A stretch of 64,000 nt of DNA, taken from assembly GCF_011694815.1 (NCBI RefSeq), contig NZ_CP050177.1, positions 6,765,501 through 6,829,500 of the forward strand, in the 5' to 3' direction. A program made the position numbers and the translations under genes. This stretch comes from Streptomyces liangshanensis (GTDB lineage Bacteria > Actinomycetota > Actinomycetes > Streptomycetales > Streptomycetaceae). Each line of letters starts with the position of its first letter. Position 1 is the stretch's first letter. The notes beneath the pieces were generated by a model. The model saw only the letters and a program-made list of their open reading frames with translations. It did not search any database and was not told the DNA's origin. Shown here piece after piece: positions 42,046 to 52,084 of this stretch.

Positions 42046-42263
42046 GGGGAGGCTGGTGAAGACGCGAGGCGTAAGGAAACGGGAACTGATTGTCGCCTCC
42101 GGGGTCGTGGTGGGGGGAGGCGCACATGCAGGTCAGGCGCTCGGCACAGAGATCTGTGGCGTCCTCGTGGGGCGACGCCCGGGACTGCCGGGCCGTCGGC
42201 TCAGCCTACGATCCGTGATCGGCCCGTCCCGGAACTGACACGCCATCAGGGGCGCCGTTCGCA

Positions 42264-42809
42264 TCAGGAAGGAGGCAGGTGGCCTGACGCCGTGTCGAGC
42301 CAGCGGCTCACCGCGAGGGCGGCTTCGGGGTCGGCCTGGGCCAGCCGGGTGGCGATCGCCGCGTCGTCGCCGGCGGACGGACCCGATCCGCGCGGTCCGC
42401 CCAGGACACCGGCACGGGACAGCGCCCGCAGGAGGGTGTCCCCGGCCGCGTCGGAGTCGGCCGCCGCGGCCAGCTCGGCGGCCCGGCGGTCCGCCTCGCC
42501 GGCGAGGCCGCCCTGGACGAAGGCGTCGGTGTCGGGGTCGTAGGTGCCGGCGTGGGTTGCGAGGAGTGCCTCGATGCGTTCCCATTCCTCGAACTCCGCG
42601 CGGGCGCGGGCGTGGGCCGGGTCGGGTGAGGTGACTTCGTCGTCGTCGCTCTCTTCCGGCAGCCGGTCGCGGCAGTCGTCCAGGGCGGATGCGACCTCGT
42701 GGTGCGACATCCCCTTGGCTCGGCTGCGTACCGCGTTCCGGCCGGCCTTCTCCTCGGCGGTGGTGTCGGCTTCCCCGGTGCCCGGTTCCCTGATGTCAGA
42801 AGTTGTCAT
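42264..42809 (-). CDS. Hypothetical acidic protein
   Basis: A 181-residue, soluble, Glu/Ala/Asp-rich protein beginning MTTSDIREPGTGEADTTAEE. Middle segments AHARARAEFEEWERIEALLATHAG and LAGEADRRAAELAAAADSD are predicted helical. No signal peptide or known motif is visible. ATG 42809 follows GGGAAGACAG; the longer 228-codon frame has a Pro/Arg-rich non-coding front. Function unknown. Confidence 0.6.
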   Translation of the reverse strand: MTTSDIREPGTGEADTTAEEKAGRNAVRSRAKGMSHHEVASALDDCRDRLPEESDDDEVTSPDPAHARARAEFEEWERIEALLATHAGTYDPDTDAFVQGGLAGEADRRAAELAAAADSDAAGDTLLRALSRAGVLGGPRGSGPSAGDDAAIATRLAQADPEAALAVSRWLDTASGHLPPS

Positions 42810-43010
42810 CTGTCTTCCCTGTCTCCTCGTGCTGGGGCCATGGGCAGAACCGGGCGGCGCGGTTCCGGGTGACCTGGACCGTGTCGGGTCGCTGCACGGG
42901 GGAGGGTATCGCCGTCGGTGAGGGGGCGGCTCGGGTGGTACCGCGAGCACGGCCGGGGTGACGGCTGGGAAAGGACGGAGATGAGGGGTGGGAAAGAACG
43001 GATGGACGAA

Positions 43011-43181
43011 CTAGGCGGCCCGGTCCACGTCGGAGCGGAGGGCGGCGGCCCATTCGAGCAGCAGCACCTCGTACGCCTCGGCAGGCCACGTACCGTCGGC
43101 CGCGTCCACGAGCGCACGGATGCGCTCGTTGGCCGCGACGGCGCCGGACACCGCGGAAGCGGAAGTGGAAGAAGAGGACAT
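43011..43181 (-). CDS. Small hypothetical protein (56 aa)
   Basis: A 56-residue protein starting MSSSSTSASAVSGAVAANER, with a helical segment ERIRALVDAADGTWPAEAYEVLLLEWAAAL. No ribosome binding site precedes ATG 43181, but TACGCT sits 4 bp upstream in -10 position for a leaderless transcript. Plausible but weakly supported. Confidence 0.5.
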   Translation of the reverse strand: MSSSSTSASAVSGAVAANERIRALVDAADGTWPAEAYEVLLLEWAAALRSDVDRAA

Positions 43182-43334
43182 ACGACAAGCGTAGGGGCAG
43201 CCGGGACGCGAAGTGACCGATCGGGGAGCGTCCTTGCTCACACTCGGATCCCGGGGGTTTTAACCCCCTTCTTACGATGTGGCCCCTACGGTGAGGCCCT
43301 CGCCGAGGTGGGTACGTCCGCGGGTGCTGGTCCG

Positions 43335-44207
43335 TCAGCCCGCCGACTCGCCCGCGTGCGGGCTCAGGGTGTCCGTGCCCACCAGGAAGAACAGCGCGAT
43401 GCCGAGCAGGATCCGGTAGATGACGAACGGCATGAAGCTCTTGGTGGTGATGAACTTCATGAACCACGCGATGACGACATATCCGACGATGAACGCGATG
43501 ATCGTCGCGAAGATGGTGGGGCCCCAGGAGACGTGGCCTTCGGTGGCGTCCTTGAGTTCGAACACGCCGGACGCCAGCACCGCCGGGATGGCGAGCAGGA
43601 AGGAGTAACGGGCCGCGGCCTCACGGGTGTAGCCCATCAGCAGACCACCGCTGATCGTGGCACCGGAGCGGGAGACGCCCGGCACCAGCGCCAGTGCCTG
43701 GCAGATGCCGAAGATCAGACCGTCCCTGACGCCCAGGTCCTGGAGGGACTTGCGGACCTTGACGGCGCGGTGCTTGCCGCCGTTCTCGTCACGGGCCGCG
43801 AGTCGGTCGGCGATGCCGAGGATGATGCCCATCACGATCAGCGTCGTGGCGATGAGGCGCAGGTCGCGGAAGGGGCCCTCGATCTGGTCCTTGAACGTGA
43901 TGCCCAGGACACCGATGGGGATCGAGCCGACGATGACCAGCCATCCCATCTGGGCGTCGTGGTCGGAGCGCAGCGCCTTGTTCGTCAGCGACTGGAACCA
44001 CGCGGAGATGATCCTCGCGATGTCCTTGCGGAAGTAGATCAGCACGGCCGCTTCCGTGCCGATCTGCGTGATGGCCGTGAAGGCCGCCCCCGGGTCGTGC
44101 CAGCCGGCGAACGCCGCGGTGAGCCGCAGGTGCGCGCTCGAGGAGATGGGCAGGAACTCGGTCAGCCCCTGGACGAGCCCGAGGATGAAAGATTCGAACC
44201 AAGACAT
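43335..44207 (-). CDS. uppP: Undecaprenyl-diphosphate phosphatase
   Basis: A 290-residue integral membrane enzyme (BacA/UppP) that recycles the lipid carrier for peptidoglycan and other cell-wall polymers. The signature GLVQGLTEFLPISSSAHL (about 10-27) contains the catalytic E/S residues, and PGVSRSGATISGGLLMGYTREAAARYSFLLAIP (about 173-205) is the second conserved region. About eight hydrophobic helices. Start ATG 44207. High levels of UppP can give bacitracin resistance. Confidence 0.95.
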   Translation of the reverse strand: MSWFESFILGLVQGLTEFLPISSSAHLRLTAAFAGWHDPGAAFTAITQIGTEAAVLIYFRKDIARIISAWFQSLTNKALRSDHDAQMGWLVIVGSIPIGVLGITFKDQIEGPFRDLRLIATTLIVMGIILGIADRLAARDENGGKHRAVKVRKSLQDLGVRDGLIFGICQALALVPGVSRSGATISGGLLMGYTREAAARYSFLLAIPAVLASGVFELKDATEGHVSWGPTIFATIIAFIVGYVVIAWFMKFITTKSFMPFVIYRILLGIALFFLVGTDTLSPHAGESAG

Positions 44208-44652
44208 GAGGAGCTACGCCATCCAAGGAATCATCGTGCACTGGCCGGCTGAACCACGGCGCAGTGGCGGAGCGGGAGCTGACGGGCGGTACGAGGATTG
44301 GATCATATGGACGGGCGGGCGGTCCTGGTCACGCTGGCTCTTCGTTCACAGTGCGGACAGGGCTGACGGTGCGGACACGGCGAGACATGGCGCTGCTGGG
44401 GGCCGTGACCCGCCGACAACAACCCGCATCGGTGACGCCGTTCCGAAAAACAAGTGGCGGCGATCACGTGTCGCTTCCGGTGCAGCGTAGCGTCTGCGTG
44501 CTAAGCGCCCGTGCGCGGGGGGAGCTAGGGAAGGGGGCGAGGAGTGCGGAAAGGCGACCGTGGCGGGTGCATACGCTGGGGCGGGCAAGGGAGTGCAAGG
44601 TCACAGCGGCGCGCTCTGCTGCTCATTCAGCGGGCTGTCATAACATCTGAGC
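44208..44652. other. Intergenic region between divergent uppP and mutA
   Basis: 445 bp with no supportable gene. It must contain promoters for both directions. Before mutA, TCATAAC (44637-44643) lies in -10 position for a nearly leaderless transcript. No riboswitch-like B12 element was recognised. Confidence 0.4.
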
Positions 44653-46551
44653 ATGACGGTTCTGCCTGATGACGGGCTCTCCCTCGCCGCTGAGTTCCCC
44701 GACGCGACCCGCGAGGAGTGGCAGAGCCTGGTAGCGGGTGTCCTGCGCAAATCAGGCCGGGAGACAGCGGGAGCGGCGGCCGAGGAAGCTCTGTCGACGC
44801 GGCTCCAGGACGGTCTTTCGACCTCCCCCCTCTACACCGCGGACGACGCGCCGGTGGCCGACGGCTACCCGGGGTTCGCGCCCTTCACCCGGGGCAGCCG
44901 GGCCGAGGGGGCCGCCGTCGCCGGATGGGACGTACGCCAGCGGCACGCCCGTACCGACCCCGCGCTGACGAACGAAGCGGTGCTGGCCGATCTGGAGAAC
45001 GGGGTCTCCTCGCTCTGGCTCGCCGTGGGATCCGCCGGGGTCCCGGTGTCCGCACTCGGCACCGCGCTCGACGGGGTCTTCCTCGACCTGGCGCCGGTCG
45101 CGCTCGACGCCGGGGACGAATTCGCCCCCGCCGCACACGCGTTGCTGCGGCTCTACCGGGAGCGTGAGGTGGCGCCGCATCAGGCGGCGGGGACGCTCGG
45201 CGCCGATCCGTACGGCCAACTCGCCCGTACGGGGGCGGAGTCGGCGGAGGGTGTCGGGCAGGCCGCTGAACTCGCCACTCTCTGCGCCCGGGAGTACCCG
45301 GGGCTGCGCGCGGTCTCGGTGGACGCGCTGCCCTACCACCAAGCCGGCGGGTCGGATGCCCAGGAGTTGGGCTGTTCGCTCGCCACGGGCGTGGCCTGGC
45401 TGCGGGACCTCACGGCCGCCGGGCTCTCCGTCGAAGACGCCTGCGGGCAGATGGAGTTCAGGTACGCGGCCACCGCCGACCAGTTCCTGACCATCGCCAA
45501 ACTCCGAGCCGCACGACGGCTCTGGGCGCGGGTCGCCGAAGTCGCCGGTGCCGGGCCCGCCGCCCGGGCGCAGCGCCAGCACGCCGTGACCTCACCCGTG
45601 ATGATGACCCGGCGCGACCCCTGGGTGAACATGCTGCGCACCACCGTCGCCTCGCTGGCGGCCGGGCTCGGCGGGGCCGACGCCGTGACCGTCCTGCCCT
45701 TCGACCACACCCTCGGACTGCCCGACGCGTTCGCCCGCCGGGTCGCCCGGAACACCTCCACGATCCTGCTGGAGGAATCGCACCTGGGACGGGTCATCGA
45801 CCCGGCGGGCGGGTCCTGGTACGTGGAGCGGCTCACCGACGACCTCGCGCGGGCGGCCTGGGCGTGGTTCCAGGAGATCGAGCGGGCCGGCGGGCTGCGG
45901 GCCGCCCTGCACGACGGGCTGATCGGCGAACGGCTCGCGGCCACCTGGGAGGAACGCTCGGGGCGGCTGGCCCGGCGGCGCGAACCGATCACCGGCGTCA
46001 GCGAGTTCCCACTGCTCGACCAGGCACCGGTGGTACGCGACCCCGCTCCTGAGGAACCGGGGACCACCGCCCCCGGCGCGGCGGGGGGACTGCCTGTGGT
46101 CCACCGCGACGAGGCCTTCGAGGCGCTGCGGGCCCGCTCGGACGCGCACCTCGCCGCCACCGGGGCCAGGCCGCGCGTCTTCCTCGCCGCGCTCGGCCCG
46201 GCCGCGGCCCACACCGCGCGCGCCTCGTTCGCCGCGGGGCTCTTCCAGGCCGGCGGCATCGAAGCCGTCCACGACCCGGCGTCCGTGGACGCGGACACCG
46301 CGGCCGACGCCTTCACCCGCAGTGGGGCCGGCGTCGCCTGCATCTGCTCCAGCGACGCGCTGTACGCCGAGGGAGCGGCGCCCGTCGCGCGGGCCCTCGT
46401 CTCGGCCGGCGCGCTCAGGGTGTACCTCGCCGGACGGCCCGGCGAGCACGAGGAGACGTACCGACAGGCCGGGGTGGACCAGTTCGTCGTCGCGGGCGGC
46501 GACGCGGTCGCGATCCTCGGCTCCGTACTCGACCGGATGGGAGTGGCGTGA
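44653..46551 (+). CDS. mutA: Methylmalonyl-CoA mutase, small (beta) subunit
   Basis: A 632-residue non-catalytic subunit of the B12-dependent mutase. It has the TIM-barrel domain (about 60-460, including [29 protein letters not shown]) and a C-terminal domain related to the cobalamin-binding fold but without the DxHxxG cobalt-ligand motif, as expected for the small subunit. With MutB it interconverts succinyl-CoA and methylmalonyl-CoA, supplying extender units or handling propionate. ATG 44653 lacks a ribosome binding site. The stop overlaps mutB by one base. Confidence 0.92.
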   Translation: MTVLPDDGLSLAAEFPDATREEWQSLVAGVLRKSGRETAGAAAEEALSTRLQDGLSTSPLYTADDAPVADGYPGFAPFTRGSRAEGAAVAGWDVRQRHARTDPALTNEAVLADLENGVSSLWLAVGSAGVPVSALGTALDGVFLDLAPVALDAGDEFAPAAHALLRLYREREVAPHQAAGTLGADPYGQLARTGAESAEGVGQAAELATLCAREYPGLRAVSVDALPYHQAGGSDAQELGCSLATGVAWLRDLTAAGLSVEDACGQMEFRYAATADQFLTIAKLRAARRLWARVAEVAGAGPAARAQRQHAVTSPVMMTRRDPWVNMLRTTVASLAAGLGGADAVTVLPFDHTLGLPDAFARRVARNTSTILLEESHLGRVIDPAGGSWYVERLTDDLARAAWAWFQEIERAGGLRAALHDGLIGERLAATWEERSGRLARRREPITGVSEFPLLDQAPVVRDPAPEEPGTTAPGAAGGLPVVHRDEAFEALRARSDAHLAATGARPRVFLAALGPAAAHTARASFAAGLFQAGGIEAVHDPASVDADTAADAFTRSGAGVACICSSDALYAEGAAPVARALVSAGALRVYLAGRPGEHEETYRQAGVDQFVVAGGDAVAILGSVLDRMGVA

Positions 46552-48749
46552 TGGGAATCCCCGACTTCTCGGAGATCGAACTAGGCCCCGGCGCCGCGAC
46601 AGGCTCCGAGGACCAATGGCGCGGGGCGGTGGAGGAACACACCGGCAAAGCCGCCAGCGAACTCGTCTGGGACACCCCGGAGGGCATCGCCGTCAAGCCG
46701 CTCTACACCGCGCGCGACACGGCGGGGCTCGACTTCCTGTCCACGTACCCGGGCATCGCGCCGTACCTCCGCGGTCCGTACCCGACGATGTACGTGAACC
46801 AGCCGTGGACCATTCGGCAGTACGCCGGGTTCTCCACCGCCGAGGAGTCCAACGCGTTCTACCGGCGCAACCTCGCGGCCGGGCAGAAGGGCCTGTCGGT
46901 CGCCTTCGACCTGCCGACCCACCGCGGCTACGACAGCGACCACCCGCGCGTGACCGGCGACGTCGGCATGGCGGGCGTCGCCATCGACTCCATCTACGAC
47001 ATGCGGCGCCTCTTCGACGGCATCCCGCTGGACCGGATGAGCGTGTCGATGACGATGAACGGCGCGGTGCTCCCCGTGCTCGCGCTGTACATCGTGGCCG
47101 CCGAGGAGCAGGGCGTACCGCCCGAGAAGCTGGCCGGGACCATCCAGAACGACATCCTCAAGGAGTTCATGGTCCGCAACACCTACATCTACCCGCCGAC
47201 GCCGTCGATGCGGATCATCTCCGACATCTTCGCGTACACCTCGCGGAAGATGCCGCGCTACAACTCCATCTCCATCTCCGGCTACCACATCCAGGAAGCC
47301 GGCGCGACAGCCGACCTGGAACTGGCCTACACCCTGGCCGACGGGGTGGAGTACCTACGGGCCGGGCTGGGCGCGGGACTCGACGTCGACGCGTTCGCGC
47401 CACGGCTCTCCTTCTTCTGGGCCATCGGCATGAACTTCTTCATGGAGATCGCCAAGTTGCGCGCGGCCAGACTCCTCTGGGCCCGGCTGGTGAAGAAGTT
47501 CGACCCGCAGAACCCCAAGTCGCTCTCGCTGCGCACCCATTCCCAGACCTCCGGCTGGTCCCTCACCGCGCAGGACGTCTTCAACAACGTCACGCGCACC
47601 TGTGTGGAGGCGATGGCGGCCACCCAGGGACACACCCAGTCCCTGCACACCAACGCCCTCGACGAGGCGCTCGCCCTGCCCACCGACTTCTCCGCCCGGA
47701 TCGCCCGCAACACCCAACTGCTCCTCCAGCAGGAGTCGGGCACCGGCCGGGTCATCGACCCCTGGGGCGGCAGCGCGTACGTCGAGCGGCTGACGTACGA
47801 CCTCGCGCGGCGCGCCTGGCAGCACATCGAGGAGGTCGAGGCGGCGGGCGGCATGGCGCAGGCCATCGACGCCGGCATCCCCAAGCTGCGGGTCGAGGAG
47901 GCGGCGGCCCGTACACAGGCGCGGATCGACTCCGGACGCCAGCCCGTCATCGGCGTCAACAAGTACCGGGTCGAGACCGACGAGAAGATCGACGTCCTCA
48001 AGGTCGACAACTCGTCCGTCCGGGCCCAGCAGCTCGACAAGCTCCGCCGGCTGCGCGAGGAGCGGGACGAGCCCGCCTGCCAGGACGCGCTGCGCGCCCT
48101 CACCGCGGCGGCCGGGGCGCCGCCCGGCCCCGGCCTCGACGGGAACCTGCTCGCCCTCGCCGTCGACGCGGCCCGCGCGATGGCGACCGTCGGCGAGATC
48201 TCCGACGCGCTGGAGAAGGTCTACGGGCGGCACGCCGGACAGATCCGTACGATCTCCGGTGTGTACCGGAACGAGGCAGGCACCTCCCCGGCCGTCGAGC
48301 GCACCCGCGCCGCGGTCGAGGACTTCGAGCGCGCGGAGGGCCGCCGCCCCCGGATCCTGGTCGCCAAGATGGGCCAGGACGGGCACGACCGCGGACAGAA
48401 GGTGATCGCCACGGCCTTCGCCGACCTGGGCTTCGACGTCGACGTCGGCCCGCTGTTCCAGACGCCGGACGAGGTGGCGCGGCAGGCGGTGGAGGCCGAC
48501 GTGCACATCGTCGGCGTCTCCTCGCTCGCCGCCGGGCACCTCACCCTCGTACCGGCACTGCGGGAGCGGCTCGCCGCCGAGGGCCGCGAGGACATCATGA
48601 TCGTCGTCGGCGGGGTGATCCCGCCGCAGGACATCGAGGAGCTGCACCGCTCGGGGGCCGCCGCCGTCTTCCCGCCCGGTACGGTCATCCCGGACGCGGC
48701 GCTCGATCTGCTCAAGGCGCTCACCGCGGCGCTGGGTCACGAGGGTTGA
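46551..48749 (+). CDS. mutB: Methylmalonyl-CoA mutase, large (alpha) subunit
   Basis: A 732-residue catalytic subunit. The TIM-barrel domain includes [21 protein letters not shown] and the substrate-binding [20 protein letters not shown]. The C-terminal B12 domain (about 600-728) carries the base-off ligand motif in [13 protein letters not shown], then [18 protein letters not shown] and [17 protein letters not shown] 46551 has GGGAG 8 bp upstream; GTG 46548 is possible. It is coupled to mutA and followed by meaB. Confidence 0.95.
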   Translation: MGIPDFSEIELGPGAATGSEDQWRGAVEEHTGKAASELVWDTPEGIAVKPLYTARDTAGLDFLSTYPGIAPYLRGPYPTMYVNQPWTIRQYAGFSTAEESNAFYRRNLAAGQKGLSVAFDLPTHRGYDSDHPRVTGDVGMAGVAIDSIYDMRRLFDGIPLDRMSVSMTMNGAVLPVLALYIVAAEEQGVPPEKLAGTIQNDILKEFMVRNTYIYPPTPSMRIISDIFAYTSRKMPRYNSISISGYHIQEAGATADLELAYTLADGVEYLRAGLGAGLDVDAFAPRLSFFWAIGMNFFMEIAKLRAARLLWARLVKKFDPQNPKSLSLRTHSQTSGWSLTAQDVFNNVTRTCVEAMAATQGHTQSLHTNALDEALALPTDFSARIARNTQLLLQQESGTGRVIDPWGGSAYVERLTYDLARRAWQHIEEVEAAGGMAQAIDAGIPKLRVEEAAARTQARIDSGRQPVIGVNKYRVETDEKIDVLKVDNSSVRAQQLDKLRRLREERDEPACQDALRALTAAAGAPPGPGLDGNLLALAVDAARAMATVGEISDALEKVYGRHAGQIRTISGVYRNEAGTSPAVERTRAAVEDFERAEGRRPRILVAKMGQDGHDRGQKVIATAFADLGFDVDVGPLFQTPDEVARQAVEADVHIVGVSSLAAGHLTLVPALRERLAAEGREDIMIVVGGVIPPQDIEELHRSGAAAVFPPGTVIPDAALDLLKALTAALGHEG

Positions 48750-48753
48750 GCGC

Positions 48754-49758
48754 GTGCCGCCACGGATCGACCTCGACAGCTACGCCAAGGGTGTCCTGGA
48801 CGGCTCGCGCGCGTACATCGCACGGGCCATCACGCTGGTGGAGTCCACCCGGCCCGACCACCGGGCCCTCGCCCAGGGGTTGTTGACCGAGCTGCTGCCG
48901 CACGCGGGCAAGGCGCGCCGGATCGGGATCAGCGGTGTGCCGGGCGTGGGCAAGTCCACCTTCATCGACGCGCTGGGGACGATGCTCACCGGCCTCGGGC
49001 ACCGGGTCGCGGTGCTGGCCGTGGACCCGTCGTCCAGCAGGACCGGTGGTTCCATCCTCGGCGACAAGACCCGGATGGAACGCCTCGCGGTCGACCCGAA
49101 GGCCTTCGTGCGGCCCTCACCGACCGCGGGGACGCTCGGCGGGGTGGCGAAGGCGACGCGCGAGACGATCGTGGTGATGGAGGCGGCCGGGTACGACGTG
49201 GTGCTGGTGGAGACCGTCGGGGTCGGGCAGTCCGAGACCACGGTCTCCCGGATGGTCGACTCCTTCCTGCTCCTCACCCTGGCGCGCACCGGCGACCAGC
49301 TCCAGGGCATCAAGAAGGGCGTCCTGGAACTGGCCGATGTCATCACCGTCAACAAGGCCGACGGCCCGCACGAACACGACGCGCACGCGGCCGCGCGTGA
49401 ACTCGCGGGCGCGCTGCGGCTGATGCATCCCGTGGACGCGGCCTGGACGCCGCCGGTGCTCAGTTGCAGCGCTCGGGAGGGCACCGGGCTGGACGTGGTG
49501 TGGGACCGGCTGGAGCAGCACCGCGCGATCCTGGAGGCGGACGGCAGGCTGGAACGCAAACGCCGTGACCAGCAGGTCGACTGGACGTGGTCGATGGTCC
49601 GCGACCACCTTCTGGACCGGTTGCGCGAGAACCCCGAGGTGCGGGAGCTGGCACCCGGGCTGGAACAGCGTGTACGGGACGGCACGTTGACCCCGACGCT
49701 GGCGGCCGACCGGATCATCGAGGCGCTCGGGCGGCCGGTGCCGGGGCGTGACGTCTGA
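48754..49758 (+). CDS. meaB: MeaB-type GTPase, methylmalonyl-CoA mutase chaperone
   Basis: A 334-residue G3E GTPase that protects and reactivates MutAB and gates B12 delivery. P-loop GVPGVGKST (about 55-63), the switch region DPSSSRTGGSILGDKTRM, ETVGVGQSE (G3), and NKADG (G4). The C-terminal dimerisation helices are about 260-325. GTG 48754 starts 4 bp after the mutB stop; the 3' end overlaps the next gene by 11 bp. Confidence 0.94.
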   Translation: MPPRIDLDSYAKGVLDGSRAYIARAITLVESTRPDHRALAQGLLTELLPHAGKARRIGISGVPGVGKSTFIDALGTMLTGLGHRVAVLAVDPSSSRTGGSILGDKTRMERLAVDPKAFVRPSPTAGTLGGVAKATRETIVVMEAAGYDVVLVETVGVGQSETTVSRMVDSFLLLTLARTGDQLQGIKKGVLELADVITVNKADGPHEHDAHAAARELAGALRLMHPVDAAWTPPVLSCSAREGTGLDVVWDRLEQHRAILEADGRLERKRRDQQVDWTWSMVRDHLLDRLRENPEVRELAPGLEQRVRDGTLTPTLAADRIIEALGRPVPGRDV

Positions 49759-50899
49759 GGACGAAGGCGCGATCTCTCAAGAAGAAGGCGTACGGAACGT
49801 GGACGACGAACAGCATGTCCTGACCCACCGCCAGGGGGGCGTCGGTCAGGTGATCCTCAACCGGCCGCGGGCCCTCAACGCGCTGACGCACGGGATGGTC
49901 TCGGGGATCTCCGAGGCCCTCGCCGCGTGGGAGCGGGACGATGACGTGCGTGCGGTGGTCATCTCCGGGGCCGGTGAGCGCGGGCTCTGCGCGGGCGGTG
50001 ACATCCGGGCCATCTACGAGGACGCGCGGGTGGGTGGGGGCGCGTCGGAGGCGTTCTGGCGCGACGAGTACCGGCTCAACGCGTACATCGCGCGCTATCC
50101 GAAGCCGTACGTCGCCTTCATGGACGGCATCGTGATGGGCGGCGGGGTCGGGGTGTCCGCGCACGGCGGGGTGCGGATCGTCACCGAGAGGTCGGCCGTC
50201 GCGATGCCGGAGACGGGGATCGGGCTGGTCCCGGACGTCGGCGGGACGTATCTGCTGTCCCGGGCGCCGGGTGAGGTCGGCACCCATCTCGCGCTCACGG
50301 GGGTGGTGGTGGGGGCGGCGGACGCGGTGTGGTGCGGGCTGGCGGACCACTTCGTGGCGTCGGACCGGTTGGAGGGGGTGCGGGACGCGCTGGGGGAGGC
50401 GCTGCGCGGCGCGCTTGCGGGCGGGCTCGCGGACGGGCGGGTCCAGGTGGAGGGCGTCGTCCGGGAGGTGGTGGCGCGGTTCGCCGGCGTCGCGCCGGAG
50501 GGGCGGCTCGCGGCCGATCGTGGGTGGATCGACGCGTGTTACGCGGCGGACACGGTCGAGGAGATCGTGGACCGGCTGTACGGGGACGGGCATCCGGCGG
50601 CGAAGGAGGCGGCCGAGACGCTGTTGACGCGCTCGCCGACCGCGCTGAAGGCGACGCTCGCCTCGTTGCGGCGGGCGCGGGGGTTGCCGACGCTGGAGTC
50701 GGTGCTGGAGCAGGAGTACCGGGCGTCGTGTGCGGCTCTTGCCACGGCGGACCTGGTGGAGGGGATCCGGGCGCAGGTCATCGACAAGGATCGGGCGCCG
50801 CGGTGGGTTCCGGGGGAGCTTGCCGGGGTGACCGGTGGGGAGGTGGAGCGGTTTTTCCTGGTGCCGGGTAGTGGGGATCTTTGGGGTGGGGTGCGCTGA
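49748..50899 (+). CDS. Enoyl-CoA hydratase/isomerase family, likely 3-hydroxyisobutyryl-CoA hydrolase
   Basis: 383 residues. The crotonase fold has GLCAGGDIRAIYEDAR (oxyanion hole) and VAFMDGIVMGGGVGVSAHGGVRIVTERSAVAMPETGIGLVPDVGGTYLLSR, which with the C-terminal extension fits the HIBYL-CoA hydrolase subgroup of valine catabolism. That pathway feeds propionyl- and methylmalonyl-CoA, matching the mutase operon. GTG 49748 overlaps meaB by 11 bp; an internal GTG at 49799 is also possible. Confidence 0.85.
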   Translation: MTSEDEGAISQEEGVRNVDDEQHVLTHRQGGVGQVILNRPRALNALTHGMVSGISEALAAWERDDDVRAVVISGAGERGLCAGGDIRAIYEDARVGGGASEAFWRDEYRLNAYIARYPKPYVAFMDGIVMGGGVGVSAHGGVRIVTERSAVAMPETGIGLVPDVGGTYLLSRAPGEVGTHLALTGVVVGAADAVWCGLADHFVASDRLEGVRDALGEALRGALAGGLADGRVQVEGVVREVVARFAGVAPEGRLAADRGWIDACYAADTVEEIVDRLYGDGHPAAKEAAETLLTRSPTALKATLASLRRARGLPTLESVLEQEYRASCAALATADLVEGIRAQVIDKDRAPRWVPGELAGVTGGEVERFFLVPGSGDLWGGVR

Positions 50900-50950
50900 C
50901 GCGGTGCTCGGTTGTTGGGGGTGGGGGCTTGGGGGACGCGCTGAAGGTGT

Positions 50951-50971
50951 CCTCAAGCGCCGGACGGGCTG
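50951..50971. repeat. Intergenic repeat, copy 1
   Basis: A copy of the motif containing CTCAAGCGCCGGACGGGCT, 51 bp after the hydratase stop. The same element appears at 54.2 and 59.1 kb. Confidence 0.85.
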
Positions 50972-51017
50972 GGGTTGGCCGGGCTGGGTGGGTTTGCTGG
51001 GTGGGCTTGGGTTGTTT

Positions 51018-51728
51018 TTAGGCGTCTTTGCCTCTTAGGGCGTCTCGTTTGCGCCAGGCCACGATTGATGCGCCTACGCCTGTCAGGACGATGAAGCCCA
51101 TGGCCACCAGGAAGATCGGGGACGTCGGGGAGGAGGCGCGGCTGCCTGCGACGACGTATGCCGCCGTGTTCGGGATCGAGCCGAGTCCCGTCGCCAGGAG
51201 GAAGGGCGCCCACCCCATGCGGGAGATCGCCGCGCAGTAGTTCGCCGCCGCGAAGGGAACGCCCGGGAACAGCCGTACCGCCAGCATCGAGCGGAACCCG
51301 TGCCGGCTCAACTGGCCGTCCGCGGCCTCGATCCAGCGCCCCCGCAACAACGGCCGCAACGCGTCCTGGCCGAGGAAACGGCCGAGGCCGAACGCCAGCC
51401 CCGCGCCCAGTACCGTCCCCGCGAGCGCCGCGGGCAGTCCCAGCGCCGTACCGAACAGGGCCCCCGCCCCGAGATTCAGCAGCGGGCGGGGGACGAACGC
51501 TACCGCGCACACGCCGTACGCCAGCGCGAACAACACTACGGCCGCGCTCCCGGTGAGCCGGGCCGGCCAGCCCTCCGAGAGGAGTCTCTGCGGTTCGTAC
51601 AGCAGCACCAGCGTCCCGGCGGCGCCCAGTACCGCGACAAGGAGAGCGAACCGCGACCAGGGCGAGCGCAACGCCCTGGAGCAGCGGACAGCGATGCCCG
51701 GCGCAGGCCGGGTGGCGGTGTCGAGCAT
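51018..51728 (-). CDS. TVP38/TMEM64 (SNARE-associated) family membrane protein
   Basis: A 236-residue protein with five to six hydrophobic segments. The family core is VCAVAFVPRPLLNLGAGALFGTALGLPAALAGTVLGAGLAFGLGRFLGQD and GFRSMLAVRLFPGVPFAAANYCAAISRMGWAPFLLATGLGSIPN. Family members are implicated in lipid scrambling or transport; a distant DedA relative is encoded at 58.4 kb. Start codon 51728 is followed by a basic N-terminus. Confidence 0.87.
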   Translation of the reverse strand: MLDTATRPAPGIAVRCSRALRSPWSRFALLVAVLGAAGTLVLLYEPQRLLSEGWPARLTGSAAVVLFALAYGVCAVAFVPRPLLNLGAGALFGTALGLPAALAGTVLGAGLAFGLGRFLGQDALRPLLRGRWIEAADGQLSRHGFRSMLAVRLFPGVPFAAANYCAAISRMGWAPFLLATGLGSIPNTAAYVVAGSRASSPTSPIFLVAMGFIVLTGVGASIVAWRKRDALRGKDA

Positions 51729-52041
51729 CCGGGGAGACTAACCGACGAACGTGTGTGATCGCCGCATCAGAGGTGACGGACCGGTGTGATGTGAGCAGTC
51801 AGACTTGTCCGTTGGCCGTGTCGTGAGCCGTGCCTCGCGTGGAAAACCATTCGACGTGCCGGGCGGTGTGGACGAACATCGAGGCATGTTCCGGTACGCC
51901 TTCCTCGCAGCGCCGTCCGCAGTCGCGGACGCGCCGAAGGCTGCCGCTCTCCTCGCTGCGGCGCCCGTCGGCGGCGCCCGAAGCTGACCCTTCCCGGATC
52001 GTCCGGCGGACCCCGTAGGGGGAGGGTCGGCAAGTCCAGGG
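51729..52041. other. Intergenic region upstream of the EF-Tu gene, with a dyad
   Basis: About 310 bp with no supportable gene. It contains GAACAT (51874-51879) and ATGTTC (51886-51891), a perfect inverted repeat with a 6-bp spacer, a candidate regulator site for the EF-Tu gene. It does not fit the LexA consensus, which needs a 4-bp spacer. Confidence 0.45.
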
Positions 52042-52076
52042 GGTCCCTCTCACGCTTCGAGTTCCTTGAAGGGACC
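52042..52076 (+). promoter_or_regulatory. Possible SD-sequestering hairpin before tuf3
   Basis: GGTCCCT (52042-52048) is exactly complementary to AGGGACC (52070-52076), and the right arm includes the Shine-Dalgarno GAAGGGA of the EF-Tu gene. The 7-bp stem with a 21-nt loop could hide the ribosome binding site. Structural stability was not computed. Confidence 0.5.
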
Positions 52077-52084
52077 GCACCATC

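Noticed and set aside
44208..44652. B12 riboswitch before the mutase operon
   Set aside because: No recognisable cobalamin-box core or long conserved leader was seen in the 445-bp space.
46322..48886. 854-codon plus-strand frame overlapping mutB and meaB
   Set aside because: It shares DNA with mutB, which has full motifs; the frame is low-complexity Arg/Pro.
51874..51891. LexA (SOS) box before tuf3
   Set aside because: GAAC and GTTC are separated by 10 bp rather than the 4 bp of the actinobacterial LexA site.
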